Assembly: GCF_024347055.1 (NCBI RefSeq)
Contig: NZ_AP024895.1
Span: forward strand, 1,674,001 to 1,738,000
Direction: 5' to 3'
Origin: Vibrio porteresiae DSM 19223
GTDB taxonomy: Bacteria > Pseudomonadota > Gammaproteobacteria > Enterobacterales > Vibrionaceae
DNA length: 64,000 bases
The notes under the pieces were generated by a model. It saw nothing but the letters and a program-made list of their open reading frames with translations. It had not been told where the DNA came from and did no database searches. The translations under genes were made by a program, and so were the position numbers. This document shows, piece by piece, positions 53,079-61,710 of the stretch; within the stretch, counting starts at the first letter, position 1, and each line of letters opens with the position of its first letter.

Positions 53079-53252
53079 TGTTTTGGTGTTTTGTTTTAGA
53101 ATAACTCACTGATAATGTGAGATTTTATGAAATATTGTTGGATTGAAATAGCCAATAAACGCTATCATTAGCCATAGAATAGCAGGCAATAAGGCAGCTC
53201 AAACTCGCTTAGGAAAGCCATTGATTGAGTCTGCATGAACAAGGAACGAAGT

Positions 53253-54206
53253 ATGAAGATAGGTATTATTGGTGCTGGCGCAGTCGGCGTTGGTATTTGT
53301 AACTACTTGTTGACGTTAGGTAGTGTCAGTGAGCTGGTGTTACTTGATAAGGATATCTCACGCGCTGAAGGAGAAGTGTATGACTTTCGTCATACTGCAG
53401 CACTGACCTTTACTAAAAACACCCGCATTATTCCCAGCGATGATTACATGGATATGCTCGGTGCTGATATTGTGGTCATCACCGCCGGCGCACAGATCAA
53501 ACAGGGCCAATCACGGATGGATCTGGCAGAGATCAATAGCCGAATCGGTGTTGAGATTGCGAGTAAAGTTGAACGAGTCGCTCCCAATGCCATTTTGATT
53601 ATAGTGACCAATCCCTGTGATATCGTCACACACAGCATCATAGCGAACACCGGGTACAGCGCTGATAAAGTGATCTCTGCCGGTTGTGTGGTGGACACTG
53701 CACGTTTAATGACAATTGTCGCTGAACGGGTCAATCTTGATCCGAAAAACGTGTTTGGTTATGTGCTGGGTGAACATGGTAGCCACTGCTTTACCCCAAA
53801 AAGTTTGATTAGTATTGCAGGACAACCGGCTGATTATTATTGCGATGCCAATGAATTGCCACGCATTGACGCGGATGAATTGCTCGAGTCGGTCAAACAA
53901 GCTGGGTTTGAGATCTTTCGCCGCAAAAACAATACCACGCATGGCATTGCCGCTAGCGTGTTTCGCATCATCCAAGCGATTGTGATCAACGAACGTTCGG
54001 TTCTGCCTGTGGGAACCTTACTGCAAGGGGAATACGGACTGCATGATGTGGTGATGAGTTTGCCGGTCGTGATTGGCAAAAATGGGGTTGAGAAAATCCT
54101 GATCCATCCTTTTAGCGATGAAGAGCATCAAGTGATGCAGCAAATCGCAGGTGAACTTCGCGAGCATATGACCATAGTCGCTAACGCAACCGGTCTTAAT
54201 ATTTAG
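53253..54206 (+). CDS. NAD-dependent L-2-hydroxyacid dehydrogenase, LDH/MDH superfamily
   Basis: About 317 residues of the lactate/malate dehydrogenase superfamily. It has the Rossmann loop GAGAVGVG (7–14), acidic D32 at the end of strand 2 (NAD preference), catalytic D148 and R151 (VVDTAR), H175 in GEHGSH, and R88 of the mobile loop. The substrate-selecting position, Gln in LDH and Arg in MDH, is Ile82 here, so the true substrate is uncertain and could be a bulkier 2-oxoacid. AAGGA eight bases before the ATG at 53253 supports this start; an ATG 18 bases upstream is possible. It is divergent from ugpB. Confidence 0.82.
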   Translation: MKIGIIGAGAVGVGICNYLLTLGSVSELVLLDKDISRAEGEVYDFRHTAALTFTKNTRIIPSDDYMDMLGADIVVITAGAQIKQGQSRMDLAEINSRIGVEIASKVERVAPNAILIIVTNPCDIVTHSIIANTGYSADKVISAGCVVDTARLMTIVAERVNLDPKNVFGYVLGEHGSHCFTPKSLISIAGQPADYYCDANELPRIDADELLESVKQAGFEIFRRKNNTTHGIAASVFRIIQAIVINERSVLPVGTLLQGEYGLHDVVMSLPVVIGKNGVEKILIHPFSDEEHQVMQQIAGELREHMTIVANATGLNI

Positions 54207-54266
54207 TGGCTGAATCCGTTACCTAATAATCTCACTGTCGATGTGGCTCAAGTAGGGCGATTCACA

Positions 54267-54302
54267 GTCATACGATTAATGGTCATACAATTAACGGTCA
54301 TA
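54267..54302 (+). repeat. Short 15-nt tandem repeat
   Basis: Two and a half copies of a 15-nt unit, GTCATACGATTAATG, GTCATACAATTAACG and GTCATA, lie between the dehydrogenase stop and its terminator. Function unknown. Confidence 0.55.
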
Positions 54303-54306
54303 AAAG

Positions 54307-54333
54307 AAGGCGAATGGGAGACCATTCGCCTTT
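54307..54333. terminator. Terminator between the dehydrogenase and blc
   Basis: AAGGCGAATGG/CCATTCGCCTT (54307–54317, 54322–54332) form a perfect 11-bp stem with a GAGA loop, with A's upstream and TTT downstream. It suits both convergent genes. Confidence 0.85.
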
Positions 54334-54397
54334 GTCTATCTATATACCCTTCATACCCTTTGAGGTTAACGAATGGTGCTGATGAAAAGCCACAATG

Positions 54398-54937
54398 CTA
54401 TTGCACAGGAATAGGTGTTTGGCTTGGGTAGATAAATTTGCTGGTATCAAAACCAGCTTTAGTGGCTTGTTCTATGGCAATTTTCTTCTGCTGCGCAGTT
54501 AACGTCGGTGTCCGTGACAATAGCCAAAAGTAATCTTGGTTATAGCTGGTCACCAGCGCCATGGAGTAATCTGGGGCAAGATAGAACACCACATAACTTC
54601 CATAAAACGGGCCAAAGAAAGAGACTTTCAAATGGCCGACATCACTGCTTGATACGAACTTAGCCACGCCCACCGCCTGAGCCCATTGTTTTGCTTGTGG
54701 ATTCCAGCCACGGTTAACCACACTGACGGTGCCATCACTACTGAGACGATAGGTGGCTTGAATGTTGGAAAGGCCACGTTCAAAACTGTGGTCTAATCGC
54801 GCGATTTCATACCAAGTACCAAGATAGCGATTCACATCAAAATGGGTCACTGGCTCGATATTGTCCGGTTTACCAGTACAACCCGCTAACATAAATAGCG
54901 TCAATATAAGCGCGCCAACCTGTTTAATTAACCCCAT
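54398..54937 (-). CDS. blc: Outer-membrane lipoprotein lipocalin Blc
   Basis: A 179-residue bacterial lipocalin with lipobox LAGC (Cys20). The lipocalin signature RYLGTWYEIARLDHSFERG is at about 37–55, followed by the RGWNPQAKQW-type segment, KVSFFGPFYGSYVVFYL and the C-terminal YFWLLSRTP. E. coli Blc binds lysophospholipids and supports envelope maintenance in stationary phase. It stands alone between convergent and divergent neighbours. Confidence 0.93.
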   Translation of the reverse strand: MGLIKQVGALILTLFMLAGCTGKPDNIEPVTHFDVNRYLGTWYEIARLDHSFERGLSNIQATYRLSSDGTVSVVNRGWNPQAKQWAQAVGVAKFVSSSDVGHLKVSFFGPFYGSYVVFYLAPDYSMALVTSYNQDYFWLLSRTPTLTAQQKKIAIEQATKAGFDTSKFIYPSQTPIPVQ

Positions 54938-55059
54938 ATTAATCCTCCTTTTTTTTACTCATTATTAACGCCTTAGCTCTGTTTAACAACAGTTAAGCAG
55001 GAAAATGCGTTAGGTCGTTGAGCTTAGTAACAAAAGAGGATAGAATCCGAAATTCAGTT

Positions 55060-55078
55060 GATAATGAGAGTGTTTATC
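55060..55078 (+). promoter_or_regulatory. Fur box before the TonB2 operon
   Basis: GATAATGAGAGTGTTTATC matches the 19-bp Fur consensus GATAATGATAATCATTATC at 15 positions, with strong outer symmetry (TTGATAA…TTATCAA). It ends 39 bp before the first gene. Iron repression of the operon is expected. Confidence 0.75.
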
Positions 55079-55117
55079 AATAACATGTCCGAACTTTCAC
55101 GCGGTAATTGATAACAG

Positions 55118-55888
55118 ATGATGAAAATAATGAAACCTAGCTTAGTCCTGATTTCTCTGGCAGTTACGATGCCGGTATTTGCCAATTCCCTCGAGGACGC
55201 CAAGGCGATTGAAAATCAAACCAACACAGCGTCAGCTGTCAGCCAGAAAACCGTAGATAAAAGTGCTACGGCAGCATTAGAACTCCGCGCTGAAATCGAA
55301 CAGCTCACTGAAGAAACCAAGAATTTAAAGGTGTATCGCGATCACCTACAAGGCTTAGTCAATAGTCAACATGACGAAATGGGCAGCCTCAATGATCAAA
55401 TTGCGGAAATCAAGAATACCCGTCAAGGCATAGTACCACTGATGTACGACATGCTAGATGGCCTACAAAACATCGTTAGCCACGACCGCCCAATTAAAGA
55501 GGAAGCGCGTTTAGAACGTGTTGCCAAACTGAAAGCTTTGATGCCGCGCGCAGATGTCTCTGACGCAGAAAAATACCGTCGTATCTTAGAAGCCTACCAA
55601 ATTGAAATCGACTACGGTACCAAGCTTGGCACTTATGAAGGTCGTATCTCTATGGGCGATTCACAACAGATGGAAGCGGAAGTGCTCTACTTGGGTCGTG
55701 TATCGCTGGTGGCTCGTAACTTGAGTCAAACTCGTTACTGGACTTGGAATGCCAACCAACATCAATGGCAAGCGCTGGATAGCAGTGATAAGGAAGATAT
55801 TGATAAAGCCTTTAAACTTGCGGAACAACAGATTGCACCAACGTTCCTAACTCTTCCTGTATCACTTACTAAAGCGGAGGCAAAATAA
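55118..55888 (+). CDS. DUF3450 periplasmic coiled-coil protein of the TonB2 cluster
   Basis: A 256-residue protein with a signal peptide (cleavage after VFA, about residue 22), then a long coiled coil (about 45–100, AALELRAEIEQLTEETKNLK and onward) and a globular part with TRYWTWNANQHQWQALD. DUF3450 proteins regularly precede TtpC-type genes in Vibrio and related marine bacteria. Their role in TonB2 energy transfer is not well defined. It leads the operon behind the Fur box and ends one base before ttpC begins. Confidence 0.85.
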   Translation: MMKIMKPSLVLISLAVTMPVFANSLEDAKAIENQTNTASAVSQKTVDKSATAALELRAEIEQLTEETKNLKVYRDHLQGLVNSQHDEMGSLNDQIAEIKNTRQGIVPLMYDMLDGLQNIVSHDRPIKEEARLERVAKLKALMPRADVSDAEKYRRILEAYQIEIDYGTKLGTYEGRISMGDSQQMEAEVLYLGRVSLVARNLSQTRYWTWNANQHQWQALDSSDKEDIDKAFKLAEQQIAPTFLTLPVSLTKAEAK

Positions 55889-55889
55889 G

Positions 55890-57248
55890 ATGAAATTGAA
55901 ACAGTTAGCCAAAGCCATTGCGGTCACTGTTGCTCTCTCTGCCTCTTCAACCGCAAGCTTTGCTGCAAGCCAAGATTTGGCCAGTAAAGCGCAAGCAGAA
56001 AATAAGCAAGAACAAGTACATAACGCTAACCGCGAAGCGGACTTTAAAGAACAAGAAGCGGATTTGAAACAGAAGAAAGCCGAGCTTGTTGCGTTACGTA
56101 ATTCACTACAAAAACAAGCAGATCAACTCTCTGCTCAGTTCAGCAAAAATGAAGACCAATTGGCACGTCTTGAAGAGAAACTGCGTTTAGAAAGTGGTTC
56201 TCTAGGTGAGATTTTTGGCGTGGTTCGTCAAAACGCCAAAGAGTTGCAAAGCAATTTAAGCACCTCAGTGACCGGTGTTGATCGTCAGCAATTGGCGGGA
56301 GTGGTTGATACCATCGTTGCCGCTAAGTCATTGCCATCAATGAAACAATTGATTGGTTTGTGGCACAGCATGGAAGAGCAAGTACAAGCGAGTGCTGAAA
56401 TTGCACCAGTGACCATCTCTTACATCAATGGTGACGGCAAAACAGTACAAGAGAAAGCGGTCCGTTTAGGTACATTTGGTTTGGTGACCGAACAAGGTTA
56501 CGTTCAATGGAATAACGCTCGTAAAGATGCGATTGCCTATGATCGTCAACCAGCCGATGGCCCAACGCTGACTTCTTTAAACGATGTGTTACAGGGTGAC
56601 GTTAAGAACCTGGTACTTGACCCATCTCACGGCACCTTGACTCAACAGCTGGCGCTAGAGCCAACCATGATGGATCGCCTTGAAGCGGGTGGTGCAGTGG
56701 GTAACGTGATTATCGCTCTGTTGGTGATTGGTCTTATCATCGCTGGCTACCGTGGTGTGACATTGACCATCGCGCGTAAGCAGATTAAAGCACAGTTGAA
56801 AAATCCAACTCAGCCAACCAACAACCCATTGGGTCGTGTGTTGTCTGTGTACAGCAAAGAGAAAAAATTGACCGTAGAAGCATTGGAACTGCGTCTTTTA
56901 GAAGCGGTTGTTGATGAGCAGACGCAACTTGAGCGTGGTTTATCCATGTTGAAACTGCTGGCTGCGCTCGCTCCGATGTTGGGCTTGCTGGGCACTGTAA
57001 CCGGTATGATCGAAACGTTCCAAGTGATCACGCAATTTGGTAATGGCGATCCAAAAGTGATGGCAGGCGGTATCTCTATGGCGTTGGTGACAACGGTATT
57101 GGGTCTGGTTGCGGCTATGCCACTTTTGCTAAGTCACAATATTTTGAGCTCACAAGCTGAAAGCATTCGTAATATTTTGGAAAAACAAGGTATTAGCTTA
57201 GTTGCTGAGCAAGCTGAACAAGAAAGTAACGCTAAGCAAGCTGCGTAA
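55890..57248 (+). CDS. ttpC: TtpC, ExbB/TolQ-like protein with periplasmic coiled-coil extension
   Basis: A 452-residue protein: signal peptide (to about 26, SFAAS), long periplasmic coiled coil (30–100) and mixed domain, a membrane helix near 271–289 (NVIIALLVIGLIIAGY), and a C-terminal MotA/TolQ/ExbB domain with the APMLGLLGTVTGMIETF motif (about 367–383) and two further helices. TtpC is an essential added subunit of the Vibrio TonB2 complex. The same GLLGTVTGMI motif recurs in exbB2 just downstream, showing a duplicated ancestry. Confidence 0.9.
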   Translation: MKLKQLAKAIAVTVALSASSTASFAASQDLASKAQAENKQEQVHNANREADFKEQEADLKQKKAELVALRNSLQKQADQLSAQFSKNEDQLARLEEKLRLESGSLGEIFGVVRQNAKELQSNLSTSVTGVDRQQLAGVVDTIVAAKSLPSMKQLIGLWHSMEEQVQASAEIAPVTISYINGDGKTVQEKAVRLGTFGLVTEQGYVQWNNARKDAIAYDRQPADGPTLTSLNDVLQGDVKNLVLDPSHGTLTQQLALEPTMMDRLEAGGAVGNVIIALLVIGLIIAGYRGVTLTIARKQIKAQLKNPTQPTNNPLGRVLSVYSKEKKLTVEALELRLLEAVVDEQTQLERGLSMLKLLAALAPMLGLLGTVTGMIETFQVITQFGNGDPKVMAGGISMALVTTVLGLVAAMPLLLSHNILSSQAESIRNILEKQGISLVAEQAEQESNAKQAA

Positions 57249-57257
57249 GGATTAGCA

Positions 57258-57803
57258 ATGAATCATGCAGACTGGTTATTTGCATTGAGAAACGCGATGG
57301 CACCACTCTCTGAGTTTATGTCTCAGGGTGGGGTGGTGCTGTGGTGGCTTGCTGCGGTGGTTGCGATCTACTGGTTGTTGGTGATTGAACGGGTTATCTA
57401 TCTTTCGGTGGCATTTCCTAAACAGCGAAACGCCTGGATCGAACAATGGCAACAACGTAATGAGCATCACTCATGGTATGCCCAAGCGATTCGTCAGGGT
57501 TGGCTTGGCCAAGCTCATGATGGCTTAATGCAAAACCTCAACATTATTAAAGTGTTAGTAGCAATCTGCCCGATGTTGGGTTTGCTAGGTACGGTAACTG
57601 GGATGATCTCTGTGTTTGATGTGATGGCAACACTGGGCAGTAGCAATCCCAAATTGATGGCCTCAGGCATTTCCTTGGCAACCTTGCCAACAATGGCGGG
57701 CATGGTCGCCGCATTAGCGGGTATGTTTGCTCATGCGCGCTTAGCGAAAAAGTGCCAACTTTCTGAATTGAAATTAGAAAAAGCGTTAAGGAGTCAGCGA
57801 TGA
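57258..57803 (+). CDS. exbB2: ExbB2 proton-channel subunit
   Basis: A 181-residue ExbB of three membrane helices (about 23–42, 92–115, 133–158). It has VVLWWLAAVVAIYWLLVIER in TM1, CPMLGLLGTVTGMISVFDVM, and SGISLATLPTMAGMVAALAGM in the last helix, where polar Thr line the proton path. With ExbD2 it uses proton motive force to energise TonB2. Its stop overlaps exbD2 (ATGA). Confidence 0.93.
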   Translation: MNHADWLFALRNAMAPLSEFMSQGGVVLWWLAAVVAIYWLLVIERVIYLSVAFPKQRNAWIEQWQQRNEHHSWYAQAIRQGWLGQAHDGLMQNLNIIKVLVAICPMLGLLGTVTGMISVFDVMATLGSSNPKLMASGISLATLPTMAGMVAALAGMFAHARLAKKCQLSELKLEKALRSQR

Positions 57804-58204
57804 GACTGGGCCGACGTCAGTCACAACCGGAAGAAGCGCAAATCGACCTTACTTCCATGTTGGACATTGTGTTTATCATGTTGATCTTCTTTATTGTGAC
57901 CAGCTCTTTTGTGAAAGAGTCGGGTGTGGAAGTCAACCGACCTACGGCATCGCATGTGGTAAGTCAGAAAAATGCGGGGATTTTCGTTGCGATTACCTCT
58001 GCTAACGATATCTATATCGACAAGCAACAAGTGGACGTGGAACGTGTGCAAGCCAAATTGGAACATTTGCGCATGGAACAGCCAAAAGCGTCGCTGGTCA
58101 TTCAAGCGGACGAACACGCCTACAACGGCACCGTAGTAAAAGTGATGGATGCAGCGAAAGGTGCTGGCATCGCTAATATTGCGTTGGCGGCGGAGAAACG
58201 CTAA
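57800..58204 (+). CDS. exbD2: ExbD2 subunit
   Basis: A 134-residue ExbD with one N-terminal membrane helix (about 20–42, IDLTSMLDIVFIMLIFFIVTSSF). The conserved proton-carrying aspartate is in SMLDIVFI. The periplasmic domain ends ALAAEKR. It overlaps exbB2 at the start and tonB2 at the end (TAATG), so subunits are made in step. Confidence 0.94.
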   Translation: MRLGRRQSQPEEAQIDLTSMLDIVFIMLIFFIVTSSFVKESGVEVNRPTASHVVSQKNAGIFVAITSANDIYIDKQQVDVERVQAKLEHLRMEQPKASLVIQADEHAYNGTVVKVMDAAKGAGIANIALAAEKR

Positions 58205-58830
58205 TGCGCCGATTACTCCTAGCCACACCGTTTGCTGCTGTTATCGCCTTTGGGCTATTCGCATGTATGGCATGGATGGTTGACAATGGGGTGCAACGCG
58301 CTCCTAAAAAATCGGACCCAGTGCGGTTTAACATGGTGATGATGGAGCAAGAGCACGATGTGCAGCGTCGTCAACGTGCTGTACCACCCCAGCCGCAAGC
58401 TCCCACTCCACCGGATCAGTCATCGACCAGTCGTCGCCCTACGGCAACGACGGTGAGTAACAATATCTCCCCAGCGAAGGTACCTTCTTTGGGATTGGAT
58501 ACCGCCATTAATGGATTGGCTATCAGTGCACCAAAATTTGGCGATTTTGGGGTAAACCAGCAGGCAATGCCTCTTTACCGAGTAGAACCTCAATACCCAA
58601 TGCGCGCATTAAAACGCAGTATTGAAGGTTACGTGGTAATGAGTTTTACCATCGATGAGACTGGACGCCCAACGGATATTCAAGTGGTCGACGCTAACCC
58701 GCGCCACATGTTCGAACGAGAAGCAAGAAGAGCACTACAAAGCTGGAAATACCAGCCGAAGGTGGCTGACGGTAAAGCGGTCACTCAGCCGGGTCAAACA
58801 GTTAAATTGGAGTTTAAGTTAGCCAAATGA
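58204..58830 (+). CDS. tonB2: TonB2 energy transducer
   Basis: A 208-residue TonB. One N-terminal anchor (about 6–28) is followed by a short Pro/Gln-rich linker (VPPQPQAPTPPDQ) and the C-terminal TonB domain (about 118–208: YRVEPQYPMRALKRSIEGYV, then DANPRHMFEREARRALQSWKYQP). The linker is much shorter than in TonB1, as known for Vibrio TonB2. It transfers energy to outer-membrane siderophore and haem receptors. Confidence 0.94.
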   Translation: MRRLLLATPFAAVIAFGLFACMAWMVDNGVQRAPKKSDPVRFNMVMMEQEHDVQRRQRAVPPQPQAPTPPDQSSTSRRPTATTVSNNISPAKVPSLGLDTAINGLAISAPKFGDFGVNQQAMPLYRVEPQYPMRALKRSIEGYVVMSFTIDETGRPTDIQVVDANPRHMFEREARRALQSWKYQPKVADGKAVTQPGQTVKLEFKLAK

Positions 58831-60005
58831 TGAAAAAATGGATTACTTGTCTACTGCTCTTAAGTTCAACCTCTTATGTCTGTGGTGCTGAGCTAAGTCA
58901 GTTTGCCGCGAATAAAGCGGTCAAAGCGAATCAACTTGCGCAAGATGGTAAGTACAGCGAAGCCATCACTCTTTTAAAAGACAATATGCCAGAGCGGGCT
59001 TACGATCACGCCTATTTTGATCGTATGCTGGGTGTGTTCTATTGGCAAAATGGTCAAATCAAACCTGCAATTACTGCTTTAACAGAAGCGGTGAACAGTG
59101 GCAAATTGGTCGACGATCAAGCGTGGTCTACACGTCGAATGTTGGCAGATTTGCTGTTGATGGACAAAGAGTACAAGAAAGCGCTACCTCACTATTACGC
59201 ACTGGTAAAATCGCTACCTAAAGATCAAAAGGGCGATGATATTTGGTTGCGTATTGGTCAGACTCATTACCAATTAGGCGAGTGGAAACCCGTATTAGCA
59301 GCCATGCAAAAGTACGAAGCCTATGGTTTACCGGATAAAACCAATCCGCTTTCGATTAAGTTAGGTGCTCAGCTGCAACTTGAGCAGTGGGCTCCAGCGA
59401 TTCCAACTTTAAAACGTTTACTGGTGCTGGAACCGGACAAGAAAAACTGGTGGATGCAGCTTGTTAGCCTAGAGATGCGTGAGCAGAAAATGAAAGATGC
59501 TCTGGCATCTATGGCATTAGCTAAACTGCAAGGCATTCCTCTAGAGCGCGAAGATTTGCGTCTGCTGGCTCAGCTTTATGCACGTAACGGCGTACCAGAA
59601 CGTGCCGCACAAGTGATGGGCGAAATTGCAGGCATTGATCAAAAAGTGGATTTACTGAGCGAACAAGCGACCTACTGGCAACGAGCGAAAGAGTGGGACA
59701 AGGCGATTGATACTTGGCAATTGGCATCGCGTTTTAATGGTAAGTACCACTGGAACGTGGCGTTGCTGTTGAATCAACAAGGGCAATACAGTGAAGCGTT
59801 GTCAGAACTCGATAAAGTGACTGACCCAAGTCGTAAAGCGGAAGTTGCTTTAGCTCGCACTCGCGCTTTGTATAAGCTTAATCGTCTTGATCACGCATTA
59901 GAGATGGCTCGCGCGGCGAATACCATTGCGCCTTCTGATGAAGCGAAAGGTTGGATTAAATATCTAACACAGCTGAAAAAAATCCAAAAAGAACGTACCT
60001 CTTAA
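58827..60005 (+). CDS. TPR-repeat protein of the TonB2 operon
   Basis: A 392-residue protein with a signal peptide (to about 20, SYVCGA) and many degenerate tetratricopeptide repeats (for example AYDHAYFDRMLGVFYWQNGQ, WDKAIDTWQLASRFNGKYHW and YSEALSELDKV). TPR scaffolds mediate protein contacts; this one is always last in Vibrio TonB2 operons as far as I recall, but its role is unclear. It overlaps tonB2 by four bases, and a strong terminator follows 56 nt after the stop. Confidence 0.85.
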   Translation: MMKKWITCLLLLSSTSYVCGAELSQFAANKAVKANQLAQDGKYSEAITLLKDNMPERAYDHAYFDRMLGVFYWQNGQIKPAITALTEAVNSGKLVDDQAWSTRRMLADLLLMDKEYKKALPHYYALVKSLPKDQKGDDIWLRIGQTHYQLGEWKPVLAAMQKYEAYGLPDKTNPLSIKLGAQLQLEQWAPAIPTLKRLLVLEPDKKNWWMQLVSLEMREQKMKDALASMALAKLQGIPLEREDLRLLAQLYARNGVPERAAQVMGEIAGIDQKVDLLSEQATYWQRAKEWDKAIDTWQLASRFNGKYHWNVALLLNQQGQYSEALSELDKVTDPSRKAEVALARTRALYKLNRLDHALEMARAANTIAPSDEAKGWIKYLTQLKKIQKERTS

Positions 60006-60061
60006 TTCTTAATAGGCGATGGCGGCAACGTTCACCCCTTTTTCAATTCTCATTTTTCTAT

Positions 60062-60086
60062 AGGGCAGCCACGCTGCCCTTTTTTT
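60062..60086 (+). terminator. Terminator of the TonB2 operon
   Basis: AGGGCAGC/GCTGCCCT (60062–60069, 60073–60080) with a CAC loop is followed by TTTTTT. The next gene starts only 12 nt beyond. Confidence 0.9.
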
Positions 60087-60097
60087 GAGTTAACACG

Positions 60098-60853
60098 ATG
60101 CAATTTACCCAGTTTAATCTGCTTGATCCGCGTTTTGATACTCTGTTTCGACTTGCCAAAGAGGTGACTCCCTATTTGGCTGGCGAAGTCGCTCCAGTGC
60201 GCGACAATGGTATTGCGCTTGGTCATAATGAAGCGCGCTTTACCCAAGAGTTATTTGAAGCTATCAGTTTGCAATATCCAGAAGCTGGAACGCCTTATTG
60301 GTTAACTCGTACGTGGGAGCTGCTGTGCTGGCAGCCTATCTTTGTTGGCTTTATCAGTGTGTATCAAATGCAAGCCATACCACCGATGGAGAAGATAGCC
60401 CAATACAAACTGCCTGTTTTTACTACCGGATTCAGCTTCCCTGGTGGGCGTTGGCAAACAGGGGAACATGCAGAGCTTATCCATCAACTGGCGAACAAAC
60501 TCAAACAGCTGTTTGATGGTTACCGTGAAGAGATGAGTCAATGGACGCGCATTCGCCCTGGTTTTACCCATCATTTATTGGCTGACGCGTTGCTAGAGAA
60601 TGTGGCTCGTCAGCGCTCTATTTTCCCAGAGATGAGTGATGAACAGGTCATGACCGAAGCCAAATTATGGCTCGATGCCTTTTCGCTATCTTATGATCAT
60701 CTTGAAAGCTATCGTTGGGACATACAGCAAGATCATTTGGTGATGATTCGCCATACGTGTTGCCAAGCTCATCGTTGTGATGACAAAAATTGGTGCGGTA
60801 ACTGTCCTAAGACACCAGAAAATAAAGGGTTAGCCGTTTATTCACCGAGTTAA
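60098..60853 (+). CDS. Siderophore ferric-iron reductase, FhuF-like
   Basis: A 251-residue protein whose C-terminus carries the FhuF [2Fe-2S] pattern C-C-x10-C-x2-C (C221, C222, C233, C236). FhuF-type reductases release iron from imported ferric siderophores in the cytoplasm, which fits the TonB2 neighbourhood. The N-terminal part has WLTRTWELLCWQPIFVGFISVYQM and SFPGGRW, similar to the Vibrio/Aeromonas group often annotated as siderophore ferric iron reductase. No signal peptide. The start lies directly behind the TonB2 terminator with only a weak GAG before it, so it may be expressed by readthrough. Confidence 0.83.
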   Translation: MQFTQFNLLDPRFDTLFRLAKEVTPYLAGEVAPVRDNGIALGHNEARFTQELFEAISLQYPEAGTPYWLTRTWELLCWQPIFVGFISVYQMQAIPPMEKIAQYKLPVFTTGFSFPGGRWQTGEHAELIHQLANKLKQLFDGYREEMSQWTRIRPGFTHHLLADALLENVARQRSIFPEMSDEQVMTEAKLWLDAFSLSYDHLESYRWDIQQDHLVMIRHTCCQAHRCDDKNWCGNCPKTPENKGLAVYSPS

Positions 60854-60976
60854 CGTTGAATTGGGCTTTGTGGTTAGTGTTTTAACGTTGTGAATTTGCC
60901 CATCCCCCGAGAAGTGTTGCTGAAAATCTTGAACTCATGTACAAGACAGTGCCCATTATAATAGGAGTTAAGTTGC

Positions 60977-61477
60977 ATGAGTGTCGTTGTTCGTCAAGTG
61001 ATGTTAGATGATGCAGAAGGGATCACCAACGTCCTCAACCCAATCGTTGCTGAAGGCTTATACACTGTATTGGATACCATCTTTACACCCGAACAAGAGC
61101 AAGAGTTCATTGCTCAGTTCCCTGAGCGTGGTGTATTTACAGTGGCTTTAACCGAGGAAGAGTCAACTATCGTCGGCTTTCAAAATGTCGAACCGTTTGC
61201 ACAATACACAAAAGCATTTGATCATGTCGGCATTATTGGGACTTTTGTGAGTGAAATGGCGCGTGGTAAAGGTGTTTCTAAACAGCTTTTTCATGCAACG
61301 TTCGACATCGCAAAACAAAAGGGTTATGAAAAGCTATTTGCCTATGTTCGCAGCGATAACGAGCGAGCGTTAGCCGTTTATCTTAAACAAGGTTTTGAAA
61401 TTGTAGGTATTGCTAAGAAGCATGCAAAAGTACGTGGGAACTACATAGACGAAATCCTTATTGAGAAATTTTTATAG
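60977..61477 (+). CDS. GNAT-family N-acetyltransferase
   Basis: A 166-residue GNAT protein. The acetyl-CoA loop is seen in GTFVSEMARGKGVSKQLFHATFD, with the R/Q-x-x-G-x-G/A shape as ARGKGVS, and the C-terminal VRSDNERALAVYLKQGFEIVGIAKKHAKV is typical of PhnO/YhhY-like enzymes. The substrate is unknown. AGGAG precedes the ATG by about nine bases. It is a single gene. Confidence 0.82.
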   Translation: MSVVVRQVMLDDAEGITNVLNPIVAEGLYTVLDTIFTPEQEQEFIAQFPERGVFTVALTEEESTIVGFQNVEPFAQYTKAFDHVGIIGTFVSEMARGKGVSKQLFHATFDIAKQKGYEKLFAYVRSDNERALAVYLKQGFEIVGIAKKHAKVRGNYIDEILIEKFL

Positions 61478-61605
61478 GTGTTGAGCAGCAACCTTTTCCC
61501 ATTTTTCAGAAATTAATTACGTTCTAGACCATTTTTCTTAGCCTATTTGCATGTAATCTCCTTTGTTTACTGAGAGTTCAAGTGTCATAGCACTGCGATG
61601 AATAT

Positions 61606-61640
61606 ACCTATCGATGTTAAATATCGATAGGTTTAATCAC
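61606..61640 (+). terminator. Hairpin behind the GNAT gene
   Basis: ACCTATCGAT/ATCGATAGGT (61606–61615, 61623–61632) with a 7-nt loop is followed by TTTAAT and, further on, CTTTTTTC. It lies about 130 nt after the GNAT stop and 80 nt before the patatin-like gene. Confidence 0.6.
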
Positions 61641-61710
61641 CTTTTTTCATTTGTTGTTCCGCGCTTAGTTGATTATCTTGGCTAAAGGATCAAATAGGAG
61701 AGGGATGCCA

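Noticed and set aside
54267..54302. CRISPR-like repeat
   Set aside because: The 15-nt units are directly adjacent without spacers and there are fewer than three copies; no cas genes are nearby.
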